64,000 nt of DNA from Astragalus membranaceus (taxonomy: Eukaryota; Streptophyta; Magnoliopsida; Fabales; Fabaceae), in NCBI GenBank assembly GCA_039519185.1, contig CM076848.1:187610628-187674627 (forward strand), in the 5' to 3' direction. This document shows, piece after piece, positions 32,805 through 44,322 of the stretch; position 1 is the stretch's first letter; each line of letters begins with the position of its first letter. The notes under the pieces were generated by a model that was not told the DNA's origin, searched no databases, and saw nothing but the letters and a program-made list of their open reading frames with translations. Both the position numbers and the translations under genes were made by a program.

Positions 32805-34799
32805 ATGACACATCAATGGCGAGTTCTTCATCTTCTTCTTCGCGCTCGCAAAAGCATTCCCAATCACTCTCACTCTCAGGTACTTCCCTCTTTCTCTTCA
32901 ATTACCTCTCGCTTCACCACCAATAATTATTCCACATTCTCCATAAACCCTAGTTTCCGTAGTTTCACTTCCGAATCCATTCTAGCTCATGCCAATTCCG
33001 ATCTCGCCATCATCTCCGACGTATTCTCCAAATCCAGAGATCTCGACGATGTCAATAAACTTCTCAAATCGAATAATTTTTCGATAAATCACGACGCTTT
33101 AAACGCCGTCTTGTGGAAGCTCGATTCCGATCCCAATGTCGCACGGAGGTTCTTCCAATGGGTCTCGGAAAATCACCCGGAAAGGTTGAGCTCCAAATCA
33201 TACAACGCGATTCTGCGCGTTTTGGGAGCAAACGGCATCGTCGACGAGTTTTGGGATTTGGTTGGATTCATGAAGAAGAAAGGTTATGGTGTTTCCAAAG
33301 GCGTAAGGAAGAGAGTGTTGGAGTGTTTTCAAAAGGAAGGAATGGATGGTGATGTTGTGAAGTTGAAGGATTTGTTTAATAAAAATACGTTTAAAAGGAA
33401 TTGTTCTAGTTTGTGTAGGATTGTGAGGGACAATGTGTGGAGTGACGATGTTGAGAAGCAAATTAGGGATTTGAATTTTGGGTTTTCTAGTGAAGTGGTT
33501 AAGTTGGTTTTGGAGAATTTAGATACAGAACCGAATAAGGCTCTGATATTTTTCAGGTGGGTTGAGGAGAGTGGGATGTTTAAGCATGATGGTTGCACCT
33601 ATAATGCTGTGGCAAGGGTGCTTGGAAGGGAGGATTTGGATTCGATTGATAGGTTTTGGAAGCTTGTTGGTGATATGAGGAGTGCTGGGTTTGAGATGGA
33701 GTTCGAGACATTTGTTAAGATTTTGAGGAGGTTTTGTGAGAGGGAAATGATTGAGGATGCTGTTAAGGTTTATCATTTTGCTATGGAGGGTGCAAATAAG
33801 CCTTCTCTCGCTTGCTGTACCTTTCTGTTGAGAAAGGTTGTTTCCTATAAGGAGTTCTGTAAGAGGAAAATGCTTAAGGATGCTGTTGAGCTTTATCAGT
33901 TTGCCGTGGAGGGTGGAAATAACCCTTCTTGCTGCAAATTTCTGTTGAGAAAGATTGTTACCGCTAAGCCTGAGGAGTTCGATTTGGAATTGTTTTCAAG
34001 GGTGTTGAGGGTTTTTACCGGAAGTGGAAATGCACTGACGGATTCAATGGCTACTGCCGTCCTGAGGTCTTTTTACAGTGCTAGAACGAAGGAGGAGGGG
34101 TGGAATAACATCATGAAAGAAATGCAAGATTGTGGGTTTGTTCCTAGTCGTAAATTGCAGTATGAAATTGCAGATAAATTTGGTTATTGGTGGTACATGG
34201 AAAAGGCTGACCAGCTTGTGAATACAATTGAAGCATCTGGATGTAGTTTAGATCACAGGACGTTCCAATCTTTAGTTGAGGGGCTCATTTTGAGTCCGTA
34301 CCCTGATGTGGCTGTTGATGCTTTTAAAGACATGGTTGAGAAAGAGGGGGTTGCATCTGCAGGTTATACTTTTCATCAGTTAATGTCGAAATATTGCCAT
34401 CGGAAACGAGCAGTAGATGCATCCAAGATTCTTTGTCAATTGGTGAATGAAAAAGAGTTAAAGCCCCGACATTCTACTTACAAGTTGCTGGTAACCAAGT
34501 TATTGGCACAGCGAGGATTTGCAGATGCCTTGAATATTTTGGGTTTAATGAGAAGCCATGGATTCCCTCCTTTTACTGATCCCTTTATTGAAGACATACC
34601 AAAGTATGTAAGTGCCGATGATGTCGTTCTGTTTCTCAAGGTGATGACTTCAAAGAGGTTTCCATCTACATCTGTATACCTCAGAATGTTGGAAGCCTTT
34701 TTGAAGAAAGGAAGGCATGAAGAAGCACACAACTTCCTCTCCAAATGTCCAAGCTACGTCCGGAACCATGCTGATGTCTTGAATATGTTGGCTAATTAA
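32805..34799 (+). CDS. Pentatricopeptide repeat protein, mitochondrial type
   Basis: PPR proteins bind organellar RNA and help edit, splice, process or translate it. The 664-aa single-exon product starts at the first ATG, with an Arg/Ser-rich, acid-poor N-terminus (MTHQWRVLHLLLRARKS...) that looks like a mitochondrial presequence. Degenerate PPR helices follow: LSSKSYNAILRVLGANGIVD, CTYNAVARVLGREDLDSID, TFQSLVEGLILSPYPDVAVD, TYKLLVTKLLAQRGFADAL, and VYLRMLEAFLKKGRHEEA near the end. No DYW/E editing domain is present, so it is P class. It resembles Arabidopsis At3g02490-type proteins by memory; I cannot confirm orthology. A 123-bp tandem duplication occupies residues about 309-349 and 350-388. 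The frame is intact although a MULE ends 76 bp upstream, where promoter or 5' UTR should lie. Confidence 0.88.
   Translation: MTHQWRVLHLLLRARKSIPNHSHSQVLPSFSSITSRFTTNNYSTFSINPSFRSFTSESILAHANSDLAIISDVFSKSRDLDDVNKLLKSNNFSINHDALNAVLWKLDSDPNVARRFFQWVSENHPERLSSKSYNAILRVLGANGIVDEFWDLVGFMKKKGYGVSKGVRKRVLECFQKEGMDGDVVKLKDLFNKNTFKRNCSSLCRIVRDNVWSDDVEKQIRDLNFGFSSEVVKLVLENLDTEPNKALIFFRWVEESGMFKHDGCTYNAVARVLGREDLDSIDRFWKLVGDMRSAGFEMEFETFVKILRRFCEREMIEDAVKVYHFAMEGANKPSLACCTFLLRKVVSYKEFCKRKMLKDAVELYQFAVEGGNNPSCCKFLLRKIVTAKPEEFDLELFSRVLRVFTGSGNALTDSMATAVLRSFYSARTKEEGWNNIMKEMQDCGFVPSRKLQYEIADKFGYWWYMEKADQLVNTIEASGCSLDHRTFQSLVEGLILSPYPDVAVDAFKDMVEKEGVASAGYTFHQLMSKYCHRKRAVDASKILCQLVNEKELKPRHSTYKLLVTKLLAQRGFADALNILGLMRSHGFPPFTDPFIEDIPKYVSADDVVLFLKVMTSKRFPSTSVYLRMLEAFLKKGRHEEAHNFLSKCPSYVRNHADVLNMLAN
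33729..33968 (+). repeat. In-frame tandem duplication inside the PPR gene
   Basis: Unit 1 (33729-33851) encodes FCEREMIEDAVKVYHFAMEG then NKPS...CCTFLLRKVVSYK. Unit 2 (33852-33968) encodes FCKRKMLKDAVELYQFAVEG then NNPS CCKFLLRKIVTAK, two codons shorter. DNA similarity is still obvious, so the duplication is younger than ordinary PPR units. Confidence 0.85.
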
Positions 34800-36499
34800 T
34801 TTTACAGAATATATCTTATATTGTATTCTCCAGAATAATGTAGAATGGCATCTGTTCAGATTAAAATTTAGCATCATTTTTGATTGAAGGACATCAATAA
34901 ATTGCTTTGGTTGGTTCCTGATTATATCAGATTTTCTAGTTCTCTCAGCATGTTTGTTAAGACTGCCTTAATACAAGTTGTAGATCAAGGCGATGCAACA
35001 TGAGCAGCATTTTTACACAAAAATATGCACCCTTTGTTCCTTCTTAAGGTTGGCCCTTGGATATGTTCACTGTTATCGCGAAACTTTTTTGTACGAATCT
35101 GCATGCAATTCTGTGGCATTGCACACCTTTGGTGTTGTTTTGAACAGCATTATCAGAGAATTTATGTGCATGTCCTTTTCTATTTCGTTGTCCCAGCCTC
35201 ATATTGACACATATTTTTGTTGCCCGAGTCATAGAATGTATGTGCATGTTCTTCTCTATTTTTAACACCATTCATATTTTGTTTCCCGGGTTATTTAATT
35301 GGTTGCCATTTGTTTGTTCATTTTACTGGACACATTTCACAATCTGTAGAGCAAAATTGACACTAAATTTCTGCATCTCCAACACATTTTCCTCATTCAC
35401 CTTTGGCAGCAACCTCACACTAGAATCAGAGAAAAGTCTAACCCCCAAAAGCTAGCCAGGTCTGCACGCGCGCGAGAGAGAGAGAGAGACAAGAGAGAGA
35501 GAGATGAAGGTGATAGGGAGAGAGAGAGAGTGAGGAGGCTCCATAGAGAGCAGAACCAGCGGCGGTGGTGGCACAACTCTTGGTACTTCGTGACGAGGGT
35601 GATTCTTCTGGATGACTTCTCTCCAATAAGGGGACAACTTCCCTTTTCATTTGATTCATTTCGTCTTCGTCCTTGAGCTATTGGATTCTTAGGGTTGCAG
35701 TTATGGTGTTCGATGAATTGTGTGAATTATTATCAGCTTATAAAACACCCACCTATTATCTGCAGTAAAATGTTGCAGTAGGAATATCAATGTGTGATGC
35801 CAAGGGAGATATGAGTACCAAGTCATTATGATAACAAGTCACTGGATCATATAATGGAAAAATAGCCATTGGAAAATCATGTTTTGCATATTCTCTTTTT
35901 TCAAAATCCCTATTCTTTAAGGTGGATGAACATAATTTTCTTCAATATAATGGAAAGATAGTCACTCGAACTTATGTTTTGTCTTGCTTAATCCTTATAG
36001 GCTCACTAGCCAATATTGTCAGTTTATTATAATTAGTGCTTTTTGCATTGATTCCTTATCACCTTCAATCTTCAAGATGGGACGTTTCGCCTTCTTTTTT
36101 TGACTCAAAGGTTATATATAATTCACCAAAATGTCGTGTTGCTGAAACATAAGGTAGGTATATTACTAACTTTTGTTTACTGGGTTTCATCTTCATTATT
36201 GTAGATGTTATTAAGGATCACATGAAAATATATTAAAGCTGATGTGGCAATTGTATTTTCAAATGGTAACAAAAACTTCTATGATTGTTCGATAGGTTAG
36301 TATTATAGTAGTTTGATGCACTTTATTGATTGTGATATGTTTGATGTAAATTGGTGTTGCCTTTATTCAATAACTACTACGTATTTCCATTGTGAAGTTT
36401 GCTTCATCATAGTGTGACCAATTGGTCATTCATTAATTCCTTTTTCTATGTTCTAATCGCATCTATTTCCTTGGTTTTTGCAAACATCATAGGGCAAAG
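34800..36499. other. PPR 3' flank and spacer with (GA)n
   Basis: The PPR 3' UTR presumably occupies the first few hundred bases; no clear polyadenylation signal stands out. A (GA)-rich stretch lies at 35470-35535 within a G/A-rich block that may be an old 5' UTR. Overlapping short ORFs have no recognisable domain. Confidence 0.45.
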
Positions 36500-36888
36500 T
36501 GTCACGGTTTTGGATATTAGGGAGAATTGTGGCGGCTGCTAGCTCACTCAAGGGGTCTTAATGGAGGAATAAGACCCGGAAAGATGAACTAAGGTTACCG
36601 TAGATTACAGTTGTAATAAAGGAAGTGAGAGAGAGAGGAATAATTCTATTTTCAATGGTGATTTCATTCATTCAATGATGAGGTACATATAGGATCTAGT
36701 GCACCCACTCATGAGATATTTCTTAAATAGCTAGTACAACAAGTACAGCTCATAGATTCTAGAAGAAATGCAAAATGTAGTACAATTAAAGGTGTAGTAC
36801 AACTAGGGCAAGTACTACTACTAGAAGGTAAAACTTAACAAGGTAAATAGCTATTATTTTACTGTAGTAATTTATAGAACCCGTGACA
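36500..36888 (-). repeat. 3' LTR of the truncated chromovirus
   Basis: 389 bp with perfect 8-bp inverted ends TGTCACGG and CCGTGACA. The adjacent minus-strand 'gaggggcgggtat' is a plausible polypurine tract. No second LTR is in the window. Confidence 0.85.
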
Positions 36889-36949
36889 ATACCCGCCCCT
36901 CAAAGAGCACTCTTGTCCTCAAGAGTGAAATGTAGGGAAGTCTCTGAGC

Positions 36950-38793
36950 AGGTCATAATACCACTCCTAAGTTGCCAACTCTGGAGCCAAGTTCTTCCAC
37001 CTGACCAGCACTCTTGTAGCAGCTCTATTTCCCCTTTTTACCATCTTTCTTTCAAGTATGGACTCTGGTTCCCCCTTCACAGCAGCAAGTGATGGTACAG
37101 TGGGATGAGCAATAACAGCAGTAGCAGGATTTGTGCAAAGCTTCAGCTGGGACACATGGAAGACAGGGTGAATGTTGGATGATGCAGACAACTCTTATTT
37201 GTACGCAACAGCTCCAATTTTGTCGATCACCCTCTAAGGGCCATAAAATTTGGGAGTAAGCTTATGGAAAGCTTGTTTTCTCATGGAGTACTGTCTGTAT
37301 GACTATAACTTGAGAAATACAAAGTTGCCTATGTCAAAAGCTCTCCCACTTCTGTGTTTGTTGGCCTGCTAGGTCATTCTTTGCTGAGCTCTTTCTAAGT
37401 GGAACTTTAAGAGTTTAATAGTTTCCTCTCTATAGCACTCAAGGATCTGTCAATAGAGTTGTTGGTTGATTCCCCTGGCAAGTAGGGTAAATGTATTGGA
37501 GGGGGCTGACCATACACCACTTCATAAGGAGTGGTTTGAATTGATGAATGGAAATTGGTGTTGTACCAAAATTCAGCAAGAGGCAGCCACTGAGCCCATG
37601 TGTGTGCTTGCTCAGAGCACATGCATTGCAAGTAAGTCTCAAAAGCTTTGTTGACAATCTCTGTCTGGCCATCACTTTGAGGATGGTAAGCACTAGACTT
37701 GTTCAAAGCCACACCCTGTAAGGAGAAAAATTCAGTCCAGACCTCACTAATAAACACCGAGTCCCTATCACTTGTGATTGACTGAGGCATGCCATGTAAC
37801 TTGAAGATTGAATCAAGGAACAGTTGAGCAATATCCAGAGCAGTGTTGGGATGAGAAAGAGCTAAGAAATGGGCATATTTACTTAGCCTATCTACTACCA
37901 CCAGTATCACTTGCTTTGCTTTTGAAGGAGGTAAGCCTTCCACAAAGTCCAAGCTAATATCCTCCCATATTCTGCCAGGTACAGGGAGTGGTTGCAGCAA
38001 GCATGGATAAGCAGCTTGGTCAGGTTTATTTCTTTGGCATACAGGGCACTCTATGATGTATGCTTGCACATCTTTGGTCATTCCCTTCCAATAGAAAAGG
38101 GACTTGATGCGAGCCATAGTGTTATTCCTACCAGAATGTCCACCAACACTTGAATCATGTAGCCATTGAAGTTTGAAACTCTTCACTGTACTATCATTGC
38201 CAATCACATTCTTGCCCTTCCTTTTAAGTATATCATCTTGCCAGGCAAATCTAGGGTGAGAAACAGGACCTGCTTGTAGTTCAGAAATTAATTTCTAAAT
38301 GGAAGTGTCTTGCTGCCAAGAGTTTCTGATTTTGAGCAACAAATCAGGAGCAGCATTGTTGAGAGTCAAGGCTAAGAGTTCTGCCCCTTCCATCCTAGAG
38401 AGAGACCATCTGCAGCCTTGTTTTCCTTGCCTTCTTTATATTGTATTTCAAATTCAAAGCTCATGAGCTTGGCCATCCAAGCCAGTTGGAAAGGTGTGTT
38501 CAGTCTCTGCTCAAGAATATGCTTAATACTCTTTTGATCAGTCTTGATAATGAATGGTCTGGGAGCAAGGTAAGTACTCCACTTCTGAACTGCATAGATA
38601 ATTGCCAGGAGCTCCCCCTCTCATATATTGACAAAGCTTGCTGCTTGAAACCAAGAGATTTGCTAAGATATGCAACTGGGTGATTGTCCTGCATCAAGAC
38701 AGCCCCAATTCCCTTGCCAGAAGCATCAGTTTCCAAGGTAAACACCTTAGAAAAATTTGGCAGAACTAATTCATTCCATTTGTTAGTAATCAC
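36950..38793 (-). pseudogene. Chromovirus RNase H, integrase and chromodomain fragments
   Basis: RNase H: FTLETDASGKGIGAVLMQ then HPVAYLSK (38793 down to about 38500), ending in frameshifts. Integrase: an open 266-codon frame at 38207-37407 with HDSSVGGHSG, CPVCQRNK, WEDISLDFVEGLP, SDRDSVFISEVW and SSAYHPQSDGQTE. C-terminal region with chromodomain: HPVFHVSQLK and ILERKMVKRGNRAATRVLVR (37191-36967), followed by a stop. Stops separate the parts, so no full protein can be made. Confidence 0.88.
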
Positions 38794-40145
38794 TGATTAA
38801 GATTTACCAATGTTTTATAGTTTTGCTTCCATTTTGTTTGCCAAGTAGGTAAGGTCAAGAAGAATATTAGCAATGTAGCTGATGACAAACAAGTTGTATA
38901 TTTGTTCTCCCTAAAAACGTATTTAATTTACTTTGCGATTGTTTTTTACTCCATGTCTCCTTATTCTTATTTTCTTATTTCTTTGTATTAATCTTTATTT
39001 GTAATTGTCTCTATTTTGTGATCAATACTTGTCTTTTGTCCATAGAAGAAAAAGTTTATTGTTTATGGTCTACGCCATTGGGTTATCAAAATGCTTGAAC
39101 CGATGAAGTATGATGTAGAGAGAAGGTTCAAAATTCTAATCGTTGAAGCTCATTTTTTTAAAATTAATTTTTATTTTTCAACACTAATAAAATTGTTTGG
39201 GTAAAAAACACAAATAAATATTTAATTTATTTTGTAGGAAAGTCAAAAGGTGAAAGAATACAAATATTATTAAATTTTAGAGTTTCGTGTACATTTATGG
39301 TTTCTATATCTTCATTTATAAAACACTTTTCACTTTCATTTGGGCACATATCAAAGTTTCATGTTGGTCCTATATATTTTCTTTTCCAATTTGGTTCTTT
39401 ATCTTTCATGTTTGTGTCAGCTTGGTCCTTTTTTTTCTCAATTTGGTCCTCTATATTTCATATCTGTTTCCGTTTGGTCCTTTTTTTTCATATATTTTTT
39501 CGTTTGGTCTTTTAAAACAAAAAAAACAGAAAAATGAAGAACACTAAGAATCCTTCGATTACTTGTTTCTTGAATAACTGATGCAATACGCAATCAAATT
39601 AAATGAAACTGGACTCTAACTTGAATAAAATTTTGCAAGGAATTGACTGGAAACAAAATTAAGTTCAAAAAGCTGTTCATACGCAAAGTCACTTCTGGAA
39701 CCAACATCTTGAATTTGGAGTTAAGAAAACCCTTAGTCTCAACAATTGTGATTTTACTGTATAGCACTAAAATGGATGGTTTTTGAGCTTAAAATACTCG
39801 AAATTCGACAAAGAATCAAAATATGCCAAGTATTTTGCTCAGAAAATTCTTAAAATGCAAACACTATGAATATAGGGAGATAGTACTTGTAGTTTTTATG
39901 TGTGAGCCAGCGTTTGGCCTCCCGTGATTCGTTGTTTGTACTTTTTGTTTGAAGGAGTGAGTTGGTTATCCAAACAACTACGGGTTGGTTTGGATTTGTT
40001 CGATTTTGACCCGAACACGAAAAATATCTGAACCAAACATATCGATTTGGATTGGATCGTGGGTTGGTTTGGATTTGCCCGAACCACTGAACACCCCTAG
40101 AGCATAGTACTTAGTACCAAATATATTAGCAGCATTATATTGTTT
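38794..40145. other. Spacer with 'ttggtcc' repeat and a hAT-like end
   Basis: At 39380-39510 the phrase 'atttggtcctttttttt' recurs every 45 bases or so. At 39970-40100 'gggttggtttggatttg' occurs twice and the block ends 'ccgaaccactgaacacccct', resembling the terminal text of hAT-type MITEs, without a visible partner end. No gene supported. Confidence 0.45.
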
Positions 40146-40193
40146 ATAAAGTAATTGATGTTGCTGTCAAAAACAAAATAAAGTAATTGATGT
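40146..40193. repeat. Micro-insertion: 16-bp filler, 16-bp duplication
   Basis: Direct repeats ATAAAGTAATTGATGT at 40146-40161 and 40178-40193 are identical and flank TGCTGTCAAAAACAAA. The layout matches a retroposon target duplication with almost no element inside. Confidence 0.75.
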
Positions 40194-40316
40194 AATATAG
40201 AGATTCTAAGTACCTGAAGCGCGCAGTTGATGTGTAATTATTACGAGATGTCACAGAAGCTCTCTATATAAATGTCTAAATCCCCAAAATACCCCAAATT
40301 TTTAGTTTAAATGCAC

Positions 40317-40498
40317 TTTTTACTCACGGTTTTGTCCGTAGGTAAAAGTTATGGATTTTCTTGGGAATTCCAGAAACACCATATTTCCAGAATTTCCATA
40401 AAAATCCATGACTTTTACCTACGGACAAAACCGTGGATAAAAGTCCATGTTATTAAAAAAAAACTTTTACCTACAGACAAAACCGTGGGTAAAAGTCC
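40317..40498. repeat. 42-bp inverted repeat plus a third arm
   Basis: 40317-40360 ('ttttactcacggttttgtcc', then 'gtaggtaaaagttatgga') is nearly the exact complement of 40401-40442, giving a stem of about 42 bp. A third copy of the arm lies at 40463-40498. The block continues to a 'ggggggtaccgggtataatg' edge at 40770-40790, which echoes the MULE family termini, so it may be a related non-autonomous element with one end lost. Confidence 0.75.
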
Positions 40499-40799
40499 AG
40501 TTTTTTAAAAATTTCCAAAACAACATTTTCAATTCCAGAAATACCCCTTTTTAATAAAATTCCGGAAGCCATTTTTTTGGGAATTCCATAAATACCCCTT
40601 TTTAACATAATTCCGGAAGCCTTTTTCACATATTTCTGGAAATTTTCACGTAATTCTGGAAATCCTTAAAAAAAGCGTTCCGGAATCATGTCTTAATAAG
40701 TAATTTCGGAATTTTTTTTGAAAATCAAAAAATTTAAGAGTAAAATCGTCTGTTTGGCATATTTAGGGGGGTACCGGGTATAATGGAGGTACGAAAAAA

Positions 40800-42400
40800 C
40801 CAATTTTCTATTGTAAATTTTCTATTAAGTGCTATCCAACAAAAAAATGTGGGGTACTGAGTCTCTCTTACTTCTTTACATGTAGGACAAATACCTTTTA
40901 TAATTTATTTATAATAATTTATTTATTTATTTTAAATTTAAAAGTCAGATTGTTATTTGCACTCTATGTTGCTAATGATACAACCCCTTTTGATAATAAG
41001 ATCAAATTTATAATTGCACCACCAGTTATGCTTCATTCGCACCCCTTTTTACTATTACTACTTTTTGTTAAAAACATCTCTATTTTATATTTTGATAAAA
41101 TCAAGAAGCTGGCACAACAGAACATGTTCCACAGTTAACTCAATAACAAGTCCTTCCATTATAATGAATGTTATATACAATATTTTTCTACCACACATCC
41201 GCACACAATGAATCTCTACCGCACCCTGTGGGTATAAAACGTTTGCACCATATTCGCGGCCACCCCACCCCGTGCATCGCACAGGTGATCGCCCTAGTTT
41301 ATTTATAATAAGTAACTAGAAGTACACTCGTGCATACGTACGGGTTGCATTGTGTTGTTTGCTATGAATGATTCAGAAATTGAATTTGCATACCAAAAGT
41401 ATAGATTTACGCAAAATGTTTTTCATTTTACGTGAAAGCAAAATATTTATTTACATAAAATCTTTATTTATAATTGGTATTTACAAAGGAGAAATACAAA
41501 GTTACATATAGGAATAACATGTAATTTTTCTCGCCTTAAAAGCAAAATAGCTATTTACAAAATATAAATACACTCATGAAAGCAAAATGAAAAATTAATT
41601 ATATTAAAAATAGATATTATAAAATTAAATAAATATACTGACAACATAAAATATTTTTCTGTAGGACTCTTAAAAACAATGAAATTATATTCAAAACGTG
41701 TAGTGTTTGAAATTAATTCACAACGCGTATTGTTTCTTCGTTAAGACCCGAAATATACTAAAATATTTCACAGATCAAAATTTTCACTTATAAGTTATAA
41801 TGAAGTTCGAGAAATTAATATGTGTGGAAAGACCATGAAACTATATAAAACCATGTAATTCTTCTCCATAGGGACTCAAAAGTAAAATAATTATTTATAA
41901 TTATTAAAGAGGTTTAAAAAATTATCATGTACTTATAAAAAAATAATACCCATACATACGCACGGATAACATCATGTTCTTTGTATAATTAGACTCAGGC
42001 AGAATTCAGTTACAATAAATCTGTCAAGTTGATAAGAAATGAAGTGTCAAATCTGTCAAGTTCCACCATACAAAAAGTTAATATTGATGAATTTATAGCA
42101 ACATGTAATGTTTAGACGTTGAAACTAAAAATTAAATATAAAAAATATTTTTTTTCCGACGATATCTAGTATTTTCTTGGCGTGGCTCAAAAGAAGAAAG
42201 TCCATGTATAAGAAATAAAGACATTCTTGAAAATAAATACAAAAAATGATTATATGGTAACTTGTTACGTTTTCCCGTAATAAATCAAAAATATTGAAAT
42301 TATACCAATAACTTGTAATGTTTACTTGTTAAAACTCAAAAGGAAGATAAAAAAAGATTTATTAAAAAACAAAATATACGTTTATAATAGTAAAGATATT
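40800..42400. other. AT-rich spacer with degenerate repeats
   Basis: No gene seen. Phrases such as 'gtgcatacgtacgggttgca' (about 41330) and 'catacatacgcacggataac' (about 41950) recur, and 'ccccgtgcatcgcacaggtg' lies at 41269-41288; these look like ends of old DNA transposons, but I cannot pair them. Confidence 0.4.
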
Positions 42401-42886
42401 TTCCCTTCTAATATTTTAGAAATGAGTAGTTTGGTATTTTTGGTAATTGTTGAGTTGATTAAATAGATAGTTGGAGATAGTTGATGAGTAATGTTTTGAT
42501 GAAAAATAGTAGATAGATTAAACAAATGAAATGTGGAGAGAGAGAGAGAGAAGGGGAAGAGATAGAGAAAAAATTGGGAAGGATAAGAGTGAGACATAGG
42601 AGAAAAAGTGGGTTTTAAATGTGAGATAAAAAAATTTAGAGATCATGTGAGAAAGTGAAACTCAAAAAGATAAAAAGTGAGATAGAAGAATTAGAAATAC
42701 ATATTTGTTCTAAAAAAGTGATTTTTTTACACACAAAAAAAGTGAGTTTTATAAATGAGTACTTTGTTTTTTTTTTTACTAATTAGTTTGGTGTTTTTAG
42801 TAGTGGTAAGATTGATTAAATAGATAGATAAATTGATTAAATAAGAGAAGTTACTAGATAGTAGAAGATAAATAGTAGTAAGTTGC

Positions 42887-43033
42887 TTGGGCCCCTTAAG
42901 CATTTGGTCAGGGGTTCGATCCCTGGCCGGTGTGTATAGAGAGACATTGCTTGGGAGAGGTCAGCCCTTAAATGAACTCCAGTACCTCGAGGGATTAGTC
43001 TCCACAGTCGTCGTGGAGGATACCCGGGTTTAC

Positions 43034-43090
<57 letters not shown>
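42887..43090 (+). mobile_element. tRNA-derived SINE with (TA)n tail
   Basis: A B-box-like 'ggggttcgatccctgg' lies at 42912-42927 within a tRNA-like head, and the body ends in about 27 TA repeats (43036-43090). In the paralogous unit, 'gataaatagtag' is followed directly by the GA run (about 43843), so the site without the insertion is visible in the same window. Confidence 0.75.
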
Positions 43091-43094
<4 letters not shown>

Positions 43095-43322
43095 GAGAGA
43101 GAGAGAGGAGATTGGTTTTGAAATATAAATTTCCAAATTTGCCCTAAAAAAGAAAAAGTTTAAGAGGACAACTTGGTCATTATCTCAGCCCTTTCTTTTC
43201 CCATCTGATTTTTTAAAAATGGGTAGTTTGGTATTTTTAGTAATCGTTGAGTTGATTAAATAGATAATTGATGAGTAGTGTTTTGATGAAAAAATAGTAG
43301 ATAGATTAAACAAATGAAATGT

Positions 43323-43442
<120 letters not shown>

Positions 43443-43590
43443 AGGGGAAGAGATATAGAGAAAATCGAGAATGATAAGAATGAGAGATAGGAGAAAAAGT
43501 GGTTTTAAATATGAGATAAAAAAAAATTTAGAGATCATTTGAGAAAGTGAAACTCAAAAAGATAAAAAGTGAGATAGAAGAATTAAAAAT

Positions 43591-43637
43591 ACATATTTGT
43601 TCTTTTTTTTTTTTGTCAACTAAAACATATTTGTTCT
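43591..43637. repeat. Micro-insertion: 21-bp filler, 13-bp duplication
   Basis: ACATATTTGTTCT at 43591-43603 and 43625-43637 flanks a T-run followed by GTCAACTAAA. The other unit of the tandem duplication (about 42691-42705) has a single ACATATTTGTTCT and no filler, so the empty site is visible. Confidence 0.85.
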
Positions 43638-44322
43638 AAAAAAGTGAGTTTTATAAATGAGTACTTTGGTATTTATTTTTTTGACAAATTAGTTTGGTAT
43701 TTTTGGTAGTGGTTGAATTGATTAAATAGATAAATTGAATAAATTGAATAAATTGATTAAATAGATATATAAATTGATTAAATAAATAGATAGATAGATT
43801 GATTAAATAAGAGAAGTTAGTAGAAAGTAGAAGATAAATAGTAGGAGAGAGAGAGAGAGAGAGGGGGAGGGAGAGAGAGAGGAGATTGGTTTTGAAATAT
43901 AAATTTTCAAATTTGCCCTCAAAAAACAAAACTTTAAGAGGACAATTTAGTAATTATCTATTCCCTTTCTTTTCTTAATTTGATACAAAAGCAGTAGAGA
44001 AACACGTGATCTAGCTAGGAGTGTTCAAAACCAATATTTTTAAAACCGGACCGGATCATGAACCGTCGAGGCCTTCGGGTCATGGTTCATTTGGTTGAAC
44101 CGGATGAACCACGGTTCAACCGGATGAACCGGATAATTATTAAATTAATAAATAAATAAATCATAAAGCAGTTGGGCAACAATTATAAAGCAATTAAACA
44201 GAAAATTGATCCCTAAAACACTAAAATACTAATTATTTTTATACAATAGTCAGTTATTTACACTAAAACACTAAAAAAACACTAAAACACTAAACTAGTT
44301 ATTTTCACGTTAAAAAGAAAAT

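Larger units (their letters stand above)
36500..38793 (-). mobile_element. 5'-truncated chromovirus (Ty3/gypsy)
   Basis: On the minus strand the order is RNase H, integrase, chromodomain, polypurine tract, 3' LTR. RT, protease, gag and the 5' LTR are missing beyond 38793, where unrelated sequence begins. The chromodomain, which targets such elements to chromatin, places it among chromoviruses. Confidence 0.88.

Noticed and set aside
34993..35659. Short ORFs downstream of the PPR gene
   Set aside because: Overlapping frames on both strands, no domain, partly over a (GA) stretch.
42887..42950. Possible tRNA gene from the B-box-like sequence
   Set aside because: No cloverleaf with acceptor stem and anticodon arm can be drawn; the long body and (TA)n tail fit a SINE.
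43667..43710. A further micro-insertion with TTTGGTATTT repeats
   Set aside because: The other tandem unit has a similar T-run and flank, so the site lacks a clear empty state; the repeats are short and AT-rich.
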